Positions 41,527-53,500 of a DNA stretch of 64,000 nucleotides are shown one piece after another; position 1 is the first letter of the stretch, and every line of letters starts with the position of its first letter. The translations under genes were made by a program, and so were the position numbers. The notes under the pieces were generated by a model that was given only the letters and a program-made list of their open reading frames with translations, searched no databases and was not told the origin of the DNA. The stretch is taken from positions 1 through 64,000 of the IMG/VR virus record IMGVR_UViG_3300025082_002887. One strand, written 5' to 3'. This DNA comes from a virus.

Positions 41527-42222
41527 ATGGCCGGCAAAAGAAAAAAAAACCACTACTTTACTAAAGTTCATGAGCAAGCGATTATAGACTATTGCTCGTC
41601 CCATGACCAGAAAGAAAGAAACGAATTATATAATGAATTTATCGGCCCTGCCTTTAGTGAATTAGTAGACAAAATTGTTTATACATATAAATTTACTAAT
41701 CTCCCAAACTGTGATTATTTGAGAGAAGATTGCAAAAATTGGCTAATAACTGTATTAAATAAATATGATCCAAATCGCGGCTCTAAAGCCTTTTCTTATT
41801 TTAGTGTCATAACAAAGAATTGGTTCATTCACAAAGTAAAGAAAAATGTACAAAGAGCTAAAAGAGAAGTATTAATCGAGAGTTATTGCGCGCCATTAAG
41901 CCAACAACAAGATGCACGCCATCCACTAGTAGTTTATAATACATTTATTGAAGATAATATAAAAAATGAATTTTGGACTGCGTTTAAAGAACAAATACAT
42001 GATTGGGAAAAATTACCTGTTCGAAATAACGAAAAAAAAGTTATTCAAGCTGTTAAAATTCTTTTCGAAGAATCTGAAAATATAGAAATTTTTAATAAAA
42101 AAGCTATTTATTTATACATAAGAGAAATCACGGGCTTGAATACTAAACAAGTTGTTAGTAGCTTAAATAGAATTAGAGTTCGATACAGGGAGTTTAAAAC
42201 CAAATGGGACAAGGAAGATTAA
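41527..42222 (+). CDS. gp55: Late-transcription sigma factor, T4 gp55-like
   Basis: The protein has 231 residues. YDPNRGSKAFSYFSVITKNW followed by FIHKVKKNVQRAKRE is the sigma region 2 core as seen in T4-type gp55 proteins; the preceding LREDCKNWLITVLNK supports it. The C-terminal part has a helix-turn-helix-like RVRYREFKTKW end. gp55 directs host RNA polymerase to TATAAATA late promoters in T4. It lies directly before the tail genes, and its 3' end overlaps the next start by 19 bases. Confidence 0.75.
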   Translation: MAGKRKKNHYFTKVHEQAIIDYCSSHDQKERNELYNEFIGPAFSELVDKIVYTYKFTNLPNCDYLREDCKNWLITVLNKYDPNRGSKAFSYFSVITKNWFIHKVKKNVQRAKREVLIESYCAPLSQQQDARHPLVVYNTFIEDNIKNEFWTAFKEQIHDWEKLPVRNNEKKVIQAVKILFEESENIEIFNKKAIYLYIREITGLNTKQVVSSLNRIRVRYREFKTKWDKED

Positions 42223-42509
42223 AAAACATCGATGAATATATTAATGAATCGCTTTCTAATATAAGAGATGATAGAGCCGTTACCTCCACTCTTTTGACAG
42301 AGTTATTAATAGAAATGAAGAAAGCCGGCGACCTTGAGACCCACAAACAGCTTGGTTTAATCGCGTCCAAATATGTTGAAACCCTCCAGCGATCCAACGA
42401 ACAGTTAGTTAAAATCACTGCCATATTAAACAAAAGACAGCAAGGTACACTTGAGCTAGATGAAGAAGACAAACAAGAACTTTTTGATTTGATTCAGGGA
42501 GAAAAATAA
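42204..42509 (+). CDS. Small helical protein next to the sigma factor
   Basis: The protein has 101 residues, nearly all helix (DEYINESLSNIRDDRAVTST, LEDEEDKQELFDLIQ-like acidic end). It overlaps the sigma gene. T4 pairs gp55 with the co-activator gp33 of similar size; a hydrophobic-acidic C-terminus (ELFDLI) resembles sliding-clamp-binding tails. I note this only as a possibility. Confidence 0.45.
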   Translation: MGQGRLKNIDEYINESLSNIRDDRAVTSTLLTELLIEMKKAGDLETHKQLGLIASKYVETLQRSNEQLVKITAILNKRQQGTLELDEEDKQELFDLIQGEK

Positions 42510-42512
42510 TAT

Positions 42513-45500
42513 ATGGCAGAATGTGATTATCAAGGCGATGAGGGGTGCGAAGCGCCAGCTATATTTAAGTTGCCGGCCGGGACGCTTAATCCTCAAATTA
42601 ATGAGGTCGACCTCAATCAAAGAAGTATAAATTTTCAAGAAGAAGGTGTTTATTCTGTCCTAGGCCAAACAGTAGATGAAGCTTTTACCCCAAATAAATT
42701 TAAAGGTCTCGGCCCTTTAAATGCTATATTATTGCGGATAGAAAATCCATATGGCGAAGGCGCTTCATGCACAGCCGAAGAGGTTGCTGCGAATGCCACC
42801 CATACTGGTGAAAAAGATCCATTAACAAAATATCGCGTACGCATACCGGAGATGTGTGTTGCTACTTTGCCGCCACCGAACAACTTAGAAGATCCTTGTG
42901 ATCAAGACAACCTTCGCATCGATGCCCACATACTTTGCGAAGCAAAAGACAGAGAAGTGATGAGCATACCAGTTAAACTTGGCCAAGTAGTCAGAGTTCA
43001 GTTCGCTTCTGGCGCCGGATTAACTAATCTTAAATACTTGGGCCCCGTCGATTCGAAGGGCACAGCGTGGGAAAAACTTGATGGACCACACAGCCCCCCC
43101 GCCGATTATGGGAAACGCTTAGAAGAATGTAAAAAAATATATCCCAACAGAGGGGCAACTGGTGACATAATTGGTATGGATACAAATTTGTGGAAAAAAA
43201 ATAGTGGGCGTACACCGCTTGTTTCGGGCATTGGTATACCCGATGGTCCTGTCATCCCCGGAGAAATACACAAAGAATGGGTTGTAAACCTGTTTAAAGA
43301 ACTAAAAAAAGAAGGTAAGTATAAAGGATTAATTTGGACTGGGGTATGCAAAAATAACGGACCAGAAGATAATCTAAATATGTTAACAAGCGCCGGAAAA
43401 AAATCTTCTATAGGCGATCCCGGGCGCTCAACTGTTATTTATATGCCAATTGGCACCGACCCCACAATCCCTCTAGAAATAATATATTGGTTCCATGATG
43501 AAGCCGGCTTTAAAAACGATAAAGAAGAATGGGATGTGCTTTGGCAATCATTGTCGGGGATGATTAAAAAAAAGAGATCTTTAAATAATGCGAGGCGCAA
43601 TTTTATTTTAGTTATACCAGAGATGTTATGGTCTAAACAAAACACTACAGTAGCCGGTATGCGAAGAAATGAAACCACGCCAGTTTCAATAAAGTTTGGC
43701 CAATTAGATGTCGCCTCTTCATCGGGCTTCGTTGGTGAAACTCGCCTGCGCCATGCGGGATACACAGACCGTCAATGGGCCGCCTGGGGCTTCTCCGCAG
43801 GCTCGCATGATACCATCAACGCCTCGTCATTCGATCGGCCGTATCCGCCGCTAGCTTTCGTGTCATTAGAAGCCGGAGAAGCAAACCCTGCTTTGGCTGC
43901 TCCCACTGCCGGCAATATGAAACTTCTTCATGAGGAAGTATTGGGCCTATTACAAAAATATTTCAACGTCACCAAGGACAACGCCACACAAATAACATTG
44001 GTAGCCGATCACAAAGGAGGCATTGCTATATCTAATTTAGCACGTCTTAACCAATTAGAAGAGTTAAATCCATCAAAAATAGTTTTAATACACGCAGATT
44101 ATAGCAGCATCGGGCAATTACCAACCCAAGGGCTAGCGTTCGCGAAGAACTCCCAGATTCCAGACGGTATAGTTTTTAATTATTTTCATGACAATGATGC
44201 ATTTGAGATTTTAAAACACATTAATGCAAACACTCGATTAGAAATACATGTATCGCGCACCTCCGGGAAAAATCCCCTGCCGCGCCAAGCGGCCCGGGCC
44301 TTTATAGGGGCACTTTCCACAATGCTGCCCACTCCACCCGGGTGGTGGGCGCCCGACCCGCTCCCGGTCCACACCTTCGACGACCGCGTGCAAAAATTAA
44401 AAGAGCTTTATCATTACGCTGGTTTGGACCATTGGAGAGGAAAAACCACTGACGGGAATTATAATCCAAACCCCGCCCTGTTTAATGCTTATAAAGCTGG
44501 CTATTCCTTAATAAATCGCACCGGGCCCGCCGCCAATATAATTCGATTGGAGCCTCCCTTTAATAATATTGTATATAAAAGCTGGGGCGCATCTGCAAAG
44601 GGAGCTTTGGCGTGGCTCCCAGCAGATAACAACGTATCGCAACCTGAAGCACTGGTACAAGAATCCAAAAAACTTGCAGGCACTTTTGATATCGAGTCCG
44701 ATGTACCCAACAGCGTAAAAGAGGCCTTTAGAAAGTTTAGCGGAAGAGCGATATTATACAGATCAGAACTGGTCGGCACTACAAAAAATGTTGCAATACT
44801 AGAACCCAGCGGTGCTAGCATTTATAATAATTACGAACTTATCTATTATTTACATGGGGATATAGGCCAGAATGGCGCCGCAAAAACATATACAGACGCA
44901 TTAGGGAATCAATTTGCAACAATGGTTGGCGACGACCGAAATGTAATTATTGTGTTAATGGATCTTGATAATCCATCATCTAACACGGGCCTTTGGCAAA
45001 ATGGCGGCTTTAATCGGTTTCATGAGGAAATTTTATCCAAAATTAAAGAAAAGTGGTCTGGCCAAAAAAAGGGAGTTAATGATGATGGAAGTATATCATA
45101 TGACACTCCAGTCCACCCCCAACCCGGATTCTTTACAATCAAAGCCAATCACGGCGGATCTCGGATTCTTAACAGTATTGTTAAAAGCTTGGATAGTTCT
45201 CTTAGAGCGCCATCACCAGGCGCCCTCCGGAGGATAGATTTATTTGATGCAAATTACGGCCCAGAAATAGGAATAATCAAACAACTAAAAAGTTGGGGTG
45301 CTTCGACGCTAGGTACTAATTTTGAAATTCAAATGGTAGTAACGCCCACTACGATTGGGAAGCCCGGCCAGCAAGGCCAGCCGGCCAACAAACAAGCTGA
45401 AAAATATCAATCAGAACCAGGAGTATGGATTATTCCGGCTTCGGTTGATCACGGTGTGCTGCCCTATGTGTATTTTTCTGCCCCAAGTAAATTAGACACT

Positions 45501-46529
45501 GGTATACCAAAGATCCCTGTTCCAAACACACCAGATGCTTTACCTTTAACTCCTCCTGGTATGAAACCCAAGGCCCCCATACCACTTGTGTATAACAAAG
45601 ATGGTCATGCATATGCTGAACAAGGCGCCCCGTATTATGGAAAAAGATTACCAGAATATGATATGCAATTAACAGCATTTTTTAAAGGCAGATTAGAATA
45701 CCACACACCATCGACAGAAGAAGTTGGAAAAATAGAAGTGTGTTTAGCGGATTCGCGCCGAACGAACAACACTACAAAAACTTCTACATCATCTACTTCT
45801 GCTGATACTCAAGATTGTAAAACAAACCCGCTTGGATTAATAGATTATAAAACATCTGATTTTACTAGTATTGCTATAGAACCAACAAAAAGAAATTTTT
45901 CTTGGGGGGCCAAAGAATTTGGTAAATATTTAAAAGATCTTGATGCTTCTATGTGGGCAAGAACTAGCCCCGCCACTAAGTGGATTATTAAAGACTTATC
46001 TCCTAAAAATGCTAATGGCGTTGATAAAGTAGGGGGCCACGCTTCGCACAGAGAGGGAATAGACGCAGATTTTAATTTACCAAAAATAGATACTACTGGC
46101 GAAGCACCAATTCCAGTAGGACTAACAACATCAGAAATTTTAAAGGCACAAGAATTAGATGTAGATAAAATGTTGGCTTTTATAATGCTTTCAAAGATGC
46201 ATGGCGCAAAAGTTTTTTTCTTAGATAAAAAGTTTTTTAAACCTTTAAGAGAAAGGGCAAATTTTATTGCAACGGATGGTATCACGGCAACAACTAAAGG
46301 TAAAACTTTAGTTATAGATAATGCACTCAGAAGCTTTTTTAGAGAACATCTATATGAAAAACCAAAAATGGTTAAAGAAATAATGAATTCACTTATACAC
46401 AAGCCGGGGCATCAAAACCGAGTACACGTAAGGATCCAGCGCAAATGGGGGTCTCACGAAACAAGAGATTATCCTGGCTGGGCAATTAGGCGCCTTAAAA
46501 AAATGGGCTGTAATTATAAAGAATTATAA
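42513..46529 (+). CDS. Tail/baseplate hub-like protein with M74-type peptidase domain
   Basis: The protein has 1338 residues. The N-terminal 200 (KYRVRIPEMCVATLPPP, IPVKLGQVVRVQF) resemble the OB-fold of baseplate-hub/spike proteins such as T4 gp5. Two alpha/beta-hydrolase-like domains follow, near 320-560 (LEIIYWFHDEAG, ILVIPEML, WGFSAGSHDT, VADHKGGIAISNL) and 770-950 (YELIYYLHGDIG, NVIIVLMDLDN, IKANHGGSRI). The second, and probably the first, lacks Ser at the aligned nucleophile elbow. The C-terminus has a LAS peptidase: GGHASHREGIDADF (near 1174) and HQNRVHVRI (near 1301), as at 8671-9000. It probably opens peptidoglycan during tail penetration, like a tail lysozyme. Confidence 0.7.
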   Translation: MAECDYQGDEGCEAPAIFKLPAGTLNPQINEVDLNQRSINFQEEGVYSVLGQTVDEAFTPNKFKGLGPLNAILLRIENPYGEGASCTAEEVAANATHTGEKDPLTKYRVRIPEMCVATLPPPNNLEDPCDQDNLRIDAHILCEAKDREVMSIPVKLGQVVRVQFASGAGLTNLKYLGPVDSKGTAWEKLDGPHSPPADYGKRLEECKKIYPNRGATGDIIGMDTNLWKKNSGRTPLVSGIGIPDGPVIPGEIHKEWVVNLFKELKKEGKYKGLIWTGVCKNNGPEDNLNMLTSAGKKSSIGDPGRSTVIYMPIGTDPTIPLEIIYWFHDEAGFKNDKEEWDVLWQSLSGMIKKKRSLNNARRNFILVIPEMLWSKQNTTVAGMRRNETTPVSIKFGQLDVASSSGFVGETRLRHAGYTDRQWAAWGFSAGSHDTINASSFDRPYPPLAFVSLEAGEANPALAAPTAGNMKLLHEEVLGLLQKYFNVTKDNATQITLVADHKGGIAISNLARLNQLEELNPSKIVLIHADYSSIGQLPTQGLAFAKNSQIPDGIVFNYFHDNDAFEILKHINANTRLEIHVSRTSGKNPLPRQAARAFIGALSTMLPTPPGWWAPDPLPVHTFDDRVQKLKELYHYAGLDHWRGKTTDGNYNPNPALFNAYKAGYSLINRTGPAANIIRLEPPFNNIVYKSWGASAKGALAWLPADNNVSQPEALVQESKKLAGTFDIESDVPNSVKEAFRKFSGRAILYRSELVGTTKNVAILEPSGASIYNNYELIYYLHGDIGQNGAAKTYTDALGNQFATMVGDDRNVIIVLMDLDNPSSNTGLWQNGGFNRFHEEILSKIKEKWSGQKKGVNDDGSISYDTPVHPQPGFFTIKANHGGSRILNSIVKSLDSSLRAPSPGALRRIDLFDANYGPEIGIIKQLKSWGASTLGTNFEIQMVVTPTTIGKPGQQGQPANKQAEKYQSEPGVWIIPASVDHGVLPYVYFSAPSKLDTGIPKIPVPNTPDALPLTPPGMKPKAPIPLVYNKDGHAYAEQGAPYYGKRLPEYDMQLTAFFKGRLEYHTPSTEEVGKIEVCLADSRRTNNTTKTSTSSTSADTQDCKTNPLGLIDYKTSDFTSIAIEPTKRNFSWGAKEFGKYLKDLDASMWARTSPATKWIIKDLSPKNANGVDKVGGHASHREGIDADFNLPKIDTTGEAPIPVGLTTSEILKAQELDVDKMLAFIMLSKMHGAKVFFLDKKFFKPLRERANFIATDGITATTKGKTLVIDNALRSFFREHLYEKPKMVKEIMNSLIHKPGHQNRVHVRIQRKWGSHETRDYPGWAIRRLKKMGCNYKEL

Positions 46530-46557
46530 AGAATTAATAGTTATATAGAGGGAAATA

Positions 46558-47541
46558 ATGTCAGCAAATACTGTAAAACCGAGCGATCCAAAAAGAAAGG
46601 CTCCCGGGGGCAACTTACCAAAAGAAAGGATGCTCCGACAATCTGGGATTGATGGAGATCCAAATCCACAAAAAGTACCTAAATTAAATGTGCCTCCCTC
46701 CGGAGAGGTAGTATATTTTGGCCCTTATGGATCGCACATCGCGCTGGGCGGGGATCGTTTAAACCCGCGCAAAGGCTTCAAATATGGCGGAGGGAAAGCC
46801 ATGGCCGGCGTTACTGCCTGTGCCCATGTTGATATTGTCGCCGGCCTTGATTCTTTTGACACGTATAAGAATAGAATACCCACAGTACCAGTTAACCCGG
46901 ATGCATTTCGTGATGCTGCACGAGTTTATATTTCTCAAAATTGTGATGTAGACGATCAATTCACTTGCGCAGATGGCAGTATAGGAAATATAAAAAATAA
47001 ATCGGCTGCAGTCATCAAAGCTGATGGAGTTAGGATAATTGGACGAGAAGGGATTAAAATTATAACTGGAACCGACTCAGCTAATTCACGCGGCAAAACT
47101 ATAAATAGTGTTCCTCCTATCGATTTAATTGCTGGAAACGCCCCTCCTGAAATGATGCAACCCATTCCAAGGGGCATGAATTTAAGAGACGCGCTACAAA
47201 CAATAGTTGATAGAATCAATCAATTGAGTGGAATTGTTGATAATTTTTTCACCGAACAGCAAGCCTTTAATAGCGTGTTGGCATGGCACGACCACCCAGA
47301 TTTCATATCAATGGCAATTTCTGGGATTGCCACAAGCGGCACAAGTACAAAAGCTTTTTTTAATGGCAATACTTATTTTAATATGGATGTAGCGATCCAG
47401 GGATTGAAAAACCAGGCTGCCGGCATCAGAATTAAAAAAGATTTTCTACTTCACAAATGTGCGATGAGTGGTTTAGTTGTAGAATATTTAAGACCAAGCG
47501 GCCTCAAATGGATTAATAGTCGCCAAGTTAATACCAGCTAA
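46558..47541 (+). CDS. Baseplate spike-like structural protein
   Basis: The protein has 327 residues. AAVIKADGVRIIGREGIKII (near residue 150) looks like one turn of a beta-helix spike motif as in T4 gp5-type needle proteins. The N-terminal part is Pro/Gly-rich, with IALGGDRLNPRKGFKYGGGK. The C-terminal half is helical (DALQTIVDRINQLSGIVDNF) and then beta-rich. It lies between the hub-like and the giant protein, 28 bases after the former. A role in the central baseplate is likely but not proven. Confidence 0.55.
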   Translation: MSANTVKPSDPKRKAPGGNLPKERMLRQSGIDGDPNPQKVPKLNVPPSGEVVYFGPYGSHIALGGDRLNPRKGFKYGGGKAMAGVTACAHVDIVAGLDSFDTYKNRIPTVPVNPDAFRDAARVYISQNCDVDDQFTCADGSIGNIKNKSAAVIKADGVRIIGREGIKIITGTDSANSRGKTINSVPPIDLIAGNAPPEMMQPIPRGMNLRDALQTIVDRINQLSGIVDNFFTEQQAFNSVLAWHDHPDFISMAISGIATSGTSTKAFFNGNTYFNMDVAIQGLKNQAAGIRIKKDFLLHKCAMSGLVVEYLRPSGLKWINSRQVNTS

Positions 47542-47558
47542 ACAAATGAGAAACTAAT

Positions 47559-50500
47559 ATGCCTAATAATATACCTTTAACAGAAGAACAAAAAACACAA
47601 CTGTACCGCTCACTTTATACACTGTATCAAAACTTAAAAGATTCACCCGAGAAAGGTACGAATAATATTTCATTTGTTGCTTGGACCGCCCCTAAAGGAG
47701 TCCCCGGATCCGCCGGCTATATAGCCGGTTTCTATTCTCCCACACAAACTGAGTTTGTAGACACGCTAACCGCACAATACAAAGAATCCTCACAAACAAT
47801 ACAACAATTTATTGTTGATACATACAAATATTATGGCTACGGACCAAAAATCAAGATTAAAGAAGAAGGAGCCGACACAACTGCAGAAAAATGGCATTTA
47901 CAAACAAAAACTTTTTTGTCAAAAGATAAAAAATATTATATTGTTCCAGTAGTATATAAGAAAATAGTTGACAACCCAGCGATAAAACAATTTTTTACAA
48001 ACCCTTCTGATACTCTTTCTAAAGACAGTAAACTACAGATTTATGGCAATAAGGAAGAGCCCGGTCATGGAATTCTTGGTGATGCTCCTGCTTCTAAAAT
48101 ATTTCGAAATTCTGCAAAAGTATGGGCTCTGGAAAAGCTAGCCAGCGATTTAGCAAAAAGTATTAATCAAGACCATAGAAAAGAAGCGGAAACTATGGGC
48201 TTTCTACCTGTTGATTCTAAAAACGTTGATAATAATAATGCTGAAATGGCAGAAGCATGGTATATTGATGCGCGCCCACCTGAATACCAAAATCTATTTT
48301 TAAAAATAATGTTTGATAAAGGCTGGGTCGATGCAATCCCTCCACAACTTAGTCCTTGTGTGGACTTGCCATCATCTCGCACTGTTATGATATTTATAAA
48401 ATCATTTCAACAAGATCTAAATAATTTAGAACAAATATTATGGAAATTTAATGATCGTATTATATCTTCTAAAGTTCAAATGCCTTTTGATGCGGCGTGT
48501 ACCGCTGGAAAAGTACCAAAGATTCCTGAACTTATAAACTATCTCCTAAGATTAAATGGAAAGCCTGAAATTGATGACAAGTCCAACGCCGCCCTTCAAT
48601 TTGGTTTTACCGAGGAATTAGAATTACAATATATTGCTTACAGCGAAGAACCTGAATGTTTGTGTGACGACACAAACATTAATGCATACATTTTACAAAA
48701 AGGCATCGAAGATCTTAAGAAAACTCCTCCTTTCGACTCTCCAACTAACAATGGTTTTTTATTTTATTTGCCTGAAATTATGAGAAAATATGTTCCATAC
48801 CTGAACGGGCCAAAAAGTAAGTTTCTTTTTTCAGCTCAAGAGTCGTGGATACGTTTTGCTAATTCTTTTGTCTATCCAAAGCCTGAAATAGTACATGACA
48901 CATCAGAATCTGCGGCGGATCATTTTGCAAAACAAATGGCAGCAATCGAAAAAGTAACAAAATCAGGCTTTAACGTCTTAAAAGACGCTGCGTATCTTCA
49001 AGACCCCACAATGATCATGAATTCAGATATAAGAAATTTAATTCAAGGGGCAACGAGTTCTCAAGTTGTATTTGCTGGTGATGATGTAATGATGAAGGCC
49101 ATTAAATCAGATATACTTAATTTAACATCATTATATGGGCGCCTTCTTCACAAAGTACCAATAACAGAATTAGTTAAACTTGCTGTAGCAGCTATTGTTA
49201 AATGCACCAGCGATAGCGCGCTTAAGAAAAAATTATGTAGAACTCTTATAAAAACGATGCCAAGGATTGAGATTGAAACAAAAATATATCCATGTTTGCG
49301 CGATGGCGGCCATGAAGGTGCCATCGCTTCATTACAAAGTGCTATTGGAGGAAGAGAAAGTAAAGTTTATGAACAGGCAAGGGCACGCCATCCAGAAAAA
49401 TTTCCCGCTTCTGAAGGAATGAAAACAGAAGCCGAGATGGCAGCCGTAAATGATTTTTATTGTAATGACCCGGCACTTCAAAATGCGCTCGGTCGTTCTC
49501 CCGATGACATGTCTGAAGAATTGCTTGCTTGGCTAGAGGGCGAATATGCATCGGCCGTTTGCGATTGTATATTAACAGTTTACGGACCCGTACAAAAAAT
49601 AATTCAATTTGTAGAAGAAGCAAAAGACGAAGTTAGCGATGTTGTAGACATCCTTGGTAAAAATAAAGCTCAATCTGCAGAAGGCCAATCAACTTTTTCA
49701 TTTGACAGATATATAGCTCCTTGCAAAAAAACCGAAGACAGGATCCAGTCCTTCGGGGACGAACTTCAAAAAGGTCTAGAAAAGATGGTTCTTGATATAA
49801 TGTTAGCGGCCGTTTTAGTAGTATTAAACCAAGTTAAAAGTTCAATAATGGGAGGGCTCCTAAGAGATGTATGTAATGCAGCAAAAAGTCCCTGGAAATT
49901 ATTAGATATCACCGATGAAATAATGAATTCTCCTCTTCATGTAGATACGACTTTTCTTGATCTTAAGAAAAAGATTGGAAATATTGGAAAACTGGCCGGC
50001 CTTAGTGCCGATATAAACGATTTAATAGACGGAATTAATGCTCTTTCTAGTGAGTTCAGCCCAAGCGAAATGAAACGTCTTTTTTTCACCGAGTGTGGTG
50101 ATAACTCTTTTGATGCCGGGTTTCAATCAGTTGCCGATTCGATGGCCAAGAACCACAATGTTACCATTGAGGGACAGAACCCCGAGGTGGCCACCAATAA
50201 TATATTTAACGACCATACTCCCACAGGCGCCGCGCTTACAGCACAAGAATCAATGACGTTAACAAACCTAGAAGACCCAGAAGCGGCACCATTAAATATT
50301 CCTCCGGCATGCCCGGCCGCCCCCGTAAATAGCCCGGGCCCCTATCACGATTTATTATCGGGCATAGGCGGACTAATGAGTCCTGATGTGTTTGATGAAG
50401 CAATAGATGCTTGGGAAAGAGCTAAATCAGAGTTTGTTGACTTATGTGATCCGGACACGCCAAATGTTCTGGGGGACAATGTTTCCGAAGGTGATATTAG

Positions 50501-53500
50501 AAAATTAGCAGAATATGATCAAAACAAGATGCTTGATGAAATTACAACAATGTTGCCATTGTTGGATCCTAGTAAACTAGAAGATATGATGCCTCCATTA
50601 TTTTGCGGCCCATGTGATCCTGGAAAAGTTGGCCAAGAGCCTTTAATGCCAAGCCAAACACATCCATCACAATTATTCTTGCTTGATCGCATGAACAAAA
50701 ATCTTTTTAAAATGGTTAATAAGATGTTTAATAACAATATAAGCGCTTATAAGCCAATTATAATGGACGTTAGAGAAGATGCTAAACAATACCCAGAAAT
50801 ATACAAAGAGTTGGCAGAAAAACATATGCCCACTAAAAAAGAACTAAAAAAAATGACAGATGTTGAAAAGTCAGAGGCTTTTTCAGATGCTCACAAACTT
50901 ATACAAACAGAAATGATGTCGCGCTTCGCCGCTGAAGATGGCGATGGGACGAGCCAAAAAGATAAATTTGTTGCAAAAGCACTTTTGGATGCTCTTGAAT
51001 CGGCCGCGGCCCAGTCTGAGGTTAACCCAAACCAAAATATAATTATCAATCCTGAATCCCGCGTATTCTCATACGATATCCCTGATAGTGCGAATCAAAT
51101 ATTAATGATAATAAATTTTTCAAACAGCGCATCGACATATGGTTCTATAACAACAGAATCACGACAAATAAAGATTGCTGTTCAAAATAAATTTAGTAAA
51201 ACCATTGAATACGAATGGCCTAATCCTAAAAGTACCGAACTCCACCAAATAAAAGATTTTAACGAATTAGATTTAACTATGGAATTTTTTAGGCACCTCG
51301 GTGAAAAAATACCCGCGATGAATTCTTTACTAGGATTGGAGGTTGTAACCCAGACAATAACGGGGGGAAAACAAGCATCGGTTCTTACACAACACTATCC
51401 TTTGATTGTAAATCTAATATTTGAAACTGTTTTTACTCAAGCAGCACAACATGATTTGTTTAGAAGTAATATATTTTATCAAGTGCCATTGACGGATGAA
51501 GAAGTAAAAAAGAGATGCAAAGAGGGCCCCGGCAAAAAGCCTCTTTTAGATACGGCAAAGCTTGCTGATGATGTTTCCAAAGCACGCGAAGCGCTAGAAT
51601 GTGTTATAGGAATGTTTGAAACTCCAGACGCAACCCAGGTTGCACAAATGTTTGGTCTTTATAAGTTAATAATCAAAGTTTGTATAATAGAAGAATTCTT
51701 AAAAAATATATTTATCTTTGGTTTCGTTAGAATAGCTGATATTTTAGAATCAGACATATACATGCCAATATTATTAAAAAATATTGTTGGTGTTATACAA
51801 TCATCAGTTAACGGAGACAACTATGATAACTTATTAGATTACTCAGCAAAAATTATAAATGGGCGAGAAATTTTAGGAGAAGAATTTAAAAGCGTAGGCC
51901 CCGCCGACGAATGGGCAACAGGGCCTTTCGGTCCAATGAAAAAAATGAAAACACCAGAAGAGTGTTTAATGATAATAATTAGAGAAACCGCGCGAGAAGT
52001 TAACGACATTTTAGATGATCGTATACAAGGCCTTTTAGATCCAGGCTGGACTAAAAAGTTTTTTGCATATGATAGTGTAGACGACCCCGAAACTCAATCT
52101 GTATTAGAAAGTAGACTTTTAGAGTATGCAATTTTATCGCCAGATTATTGGTCTCCAAACGTATATCCCCGCCCCCATCACGGCCTCTCACCTACTTTAG
52201 GAAAGTTAGATGCAATGAACCCTATATTGGAGACCGAACCCGACCGCGGGCTGACCGTGTACAGCGACGCCAACGGTGCCACAATCTTCAAAGGTGGGTG
52301 GCCCACCGCCCCCACAAACGTAACCCAGTTTGAAACGGACCGCGCATTCAACGCAGTATCTTATTGGCCGACTATTGGGAATCAACCATGGGGCGGCGGA
52401 CTATTTCTGCAACCTTATATGAAAATTACATCTAAACTATCTGGCCCGTCAGGACCCGGCTCCTTTTGGACAAAATTCAAAAAGGCCTATGAGTTAAAAA
52501 AAGAATTCGAAACAAATCCAACCTCGGCCGCATTCGCCGCACAGTATACAAAATCTTCTGATCCAAACAATGTAGGAGAAAATGCAGTTGCGTTGTTGAT
52601 AAGCAAAATGGATGACAATAGTCTGACACAGGATGCGCGCGCTCTATTATTCAATTCGTTCTTTAAAACATTTTTCGACCCAACTTACCTCCCAGATGCG
52701 AAAGCTAAAATGCCGTTTACACGATTAGTTTCTTCGCAAGTAACCTCGGCTGAAACCGCCGACACTAGCTATGAACCATATTATTATTGGGACGACAACC
52801 TAGATAACGCCATTCAGGGCGCCCAAGAAAGATATCATTGGCTTAATAGAGGTATAATATCGACGGACTTTGCTCTTGACGTAGCTCAGCGAGCCGAGCA
52901 AAAAGCACAGAACCTCGCCCTCGCGGAAGAAATAGCACTTCAGGCAGCATATGCAAATATGATATCAGGAATCGTACTCGCCCCCGGGGAATCCTTGTCC
53001 TCCCGTAAAAAAGAGATTCATAGTTACATCTATTCTAACAGGAAGCATTTTTATCCTCCCCACATTAACCCTTCCAACAGCTTTGGAAACTTAAACGCTG
53101 TTCCTGCAAAGGCGTTCCCAGAAGGCATGATGTTGTCTACCATTAATTTACTTGGGCTGGCCAAAGATATGTCCCCAATTACTAATCTAAAACCATCGAC
53201 GACAACCAGTGCCTTCTTCGACAGTGTTCGCAATTTTTTAGGCACAAACGGCGCCGGCTCTTTACAAACAACTGATCAATATCCCATCGACAAGGACGGC
53301 GCCGGCGGGTTCGAGTCCCCTGTACATGATTATACTGAAGCTGTAGCGTTCTGGTCTAGAGTAAGAGATATAATTTTTGATAGTCCTTATGATCTCTGGT
53401 TTGATTTCACATTAGGGATGAGATTAAATTTGGTGTTTCCTATAGATAGCGAAGAGGCTCAACAAGGTATTTTTGAAGCGGCGCAATTTCAAATGGACAA

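Noticed and set aside
45845-46402. 185-residue minus-strand open frame
   Set aside because: It mirrors the C-terminal peptidase region of the hub-like protein, which has clear motifs on the plus strand.
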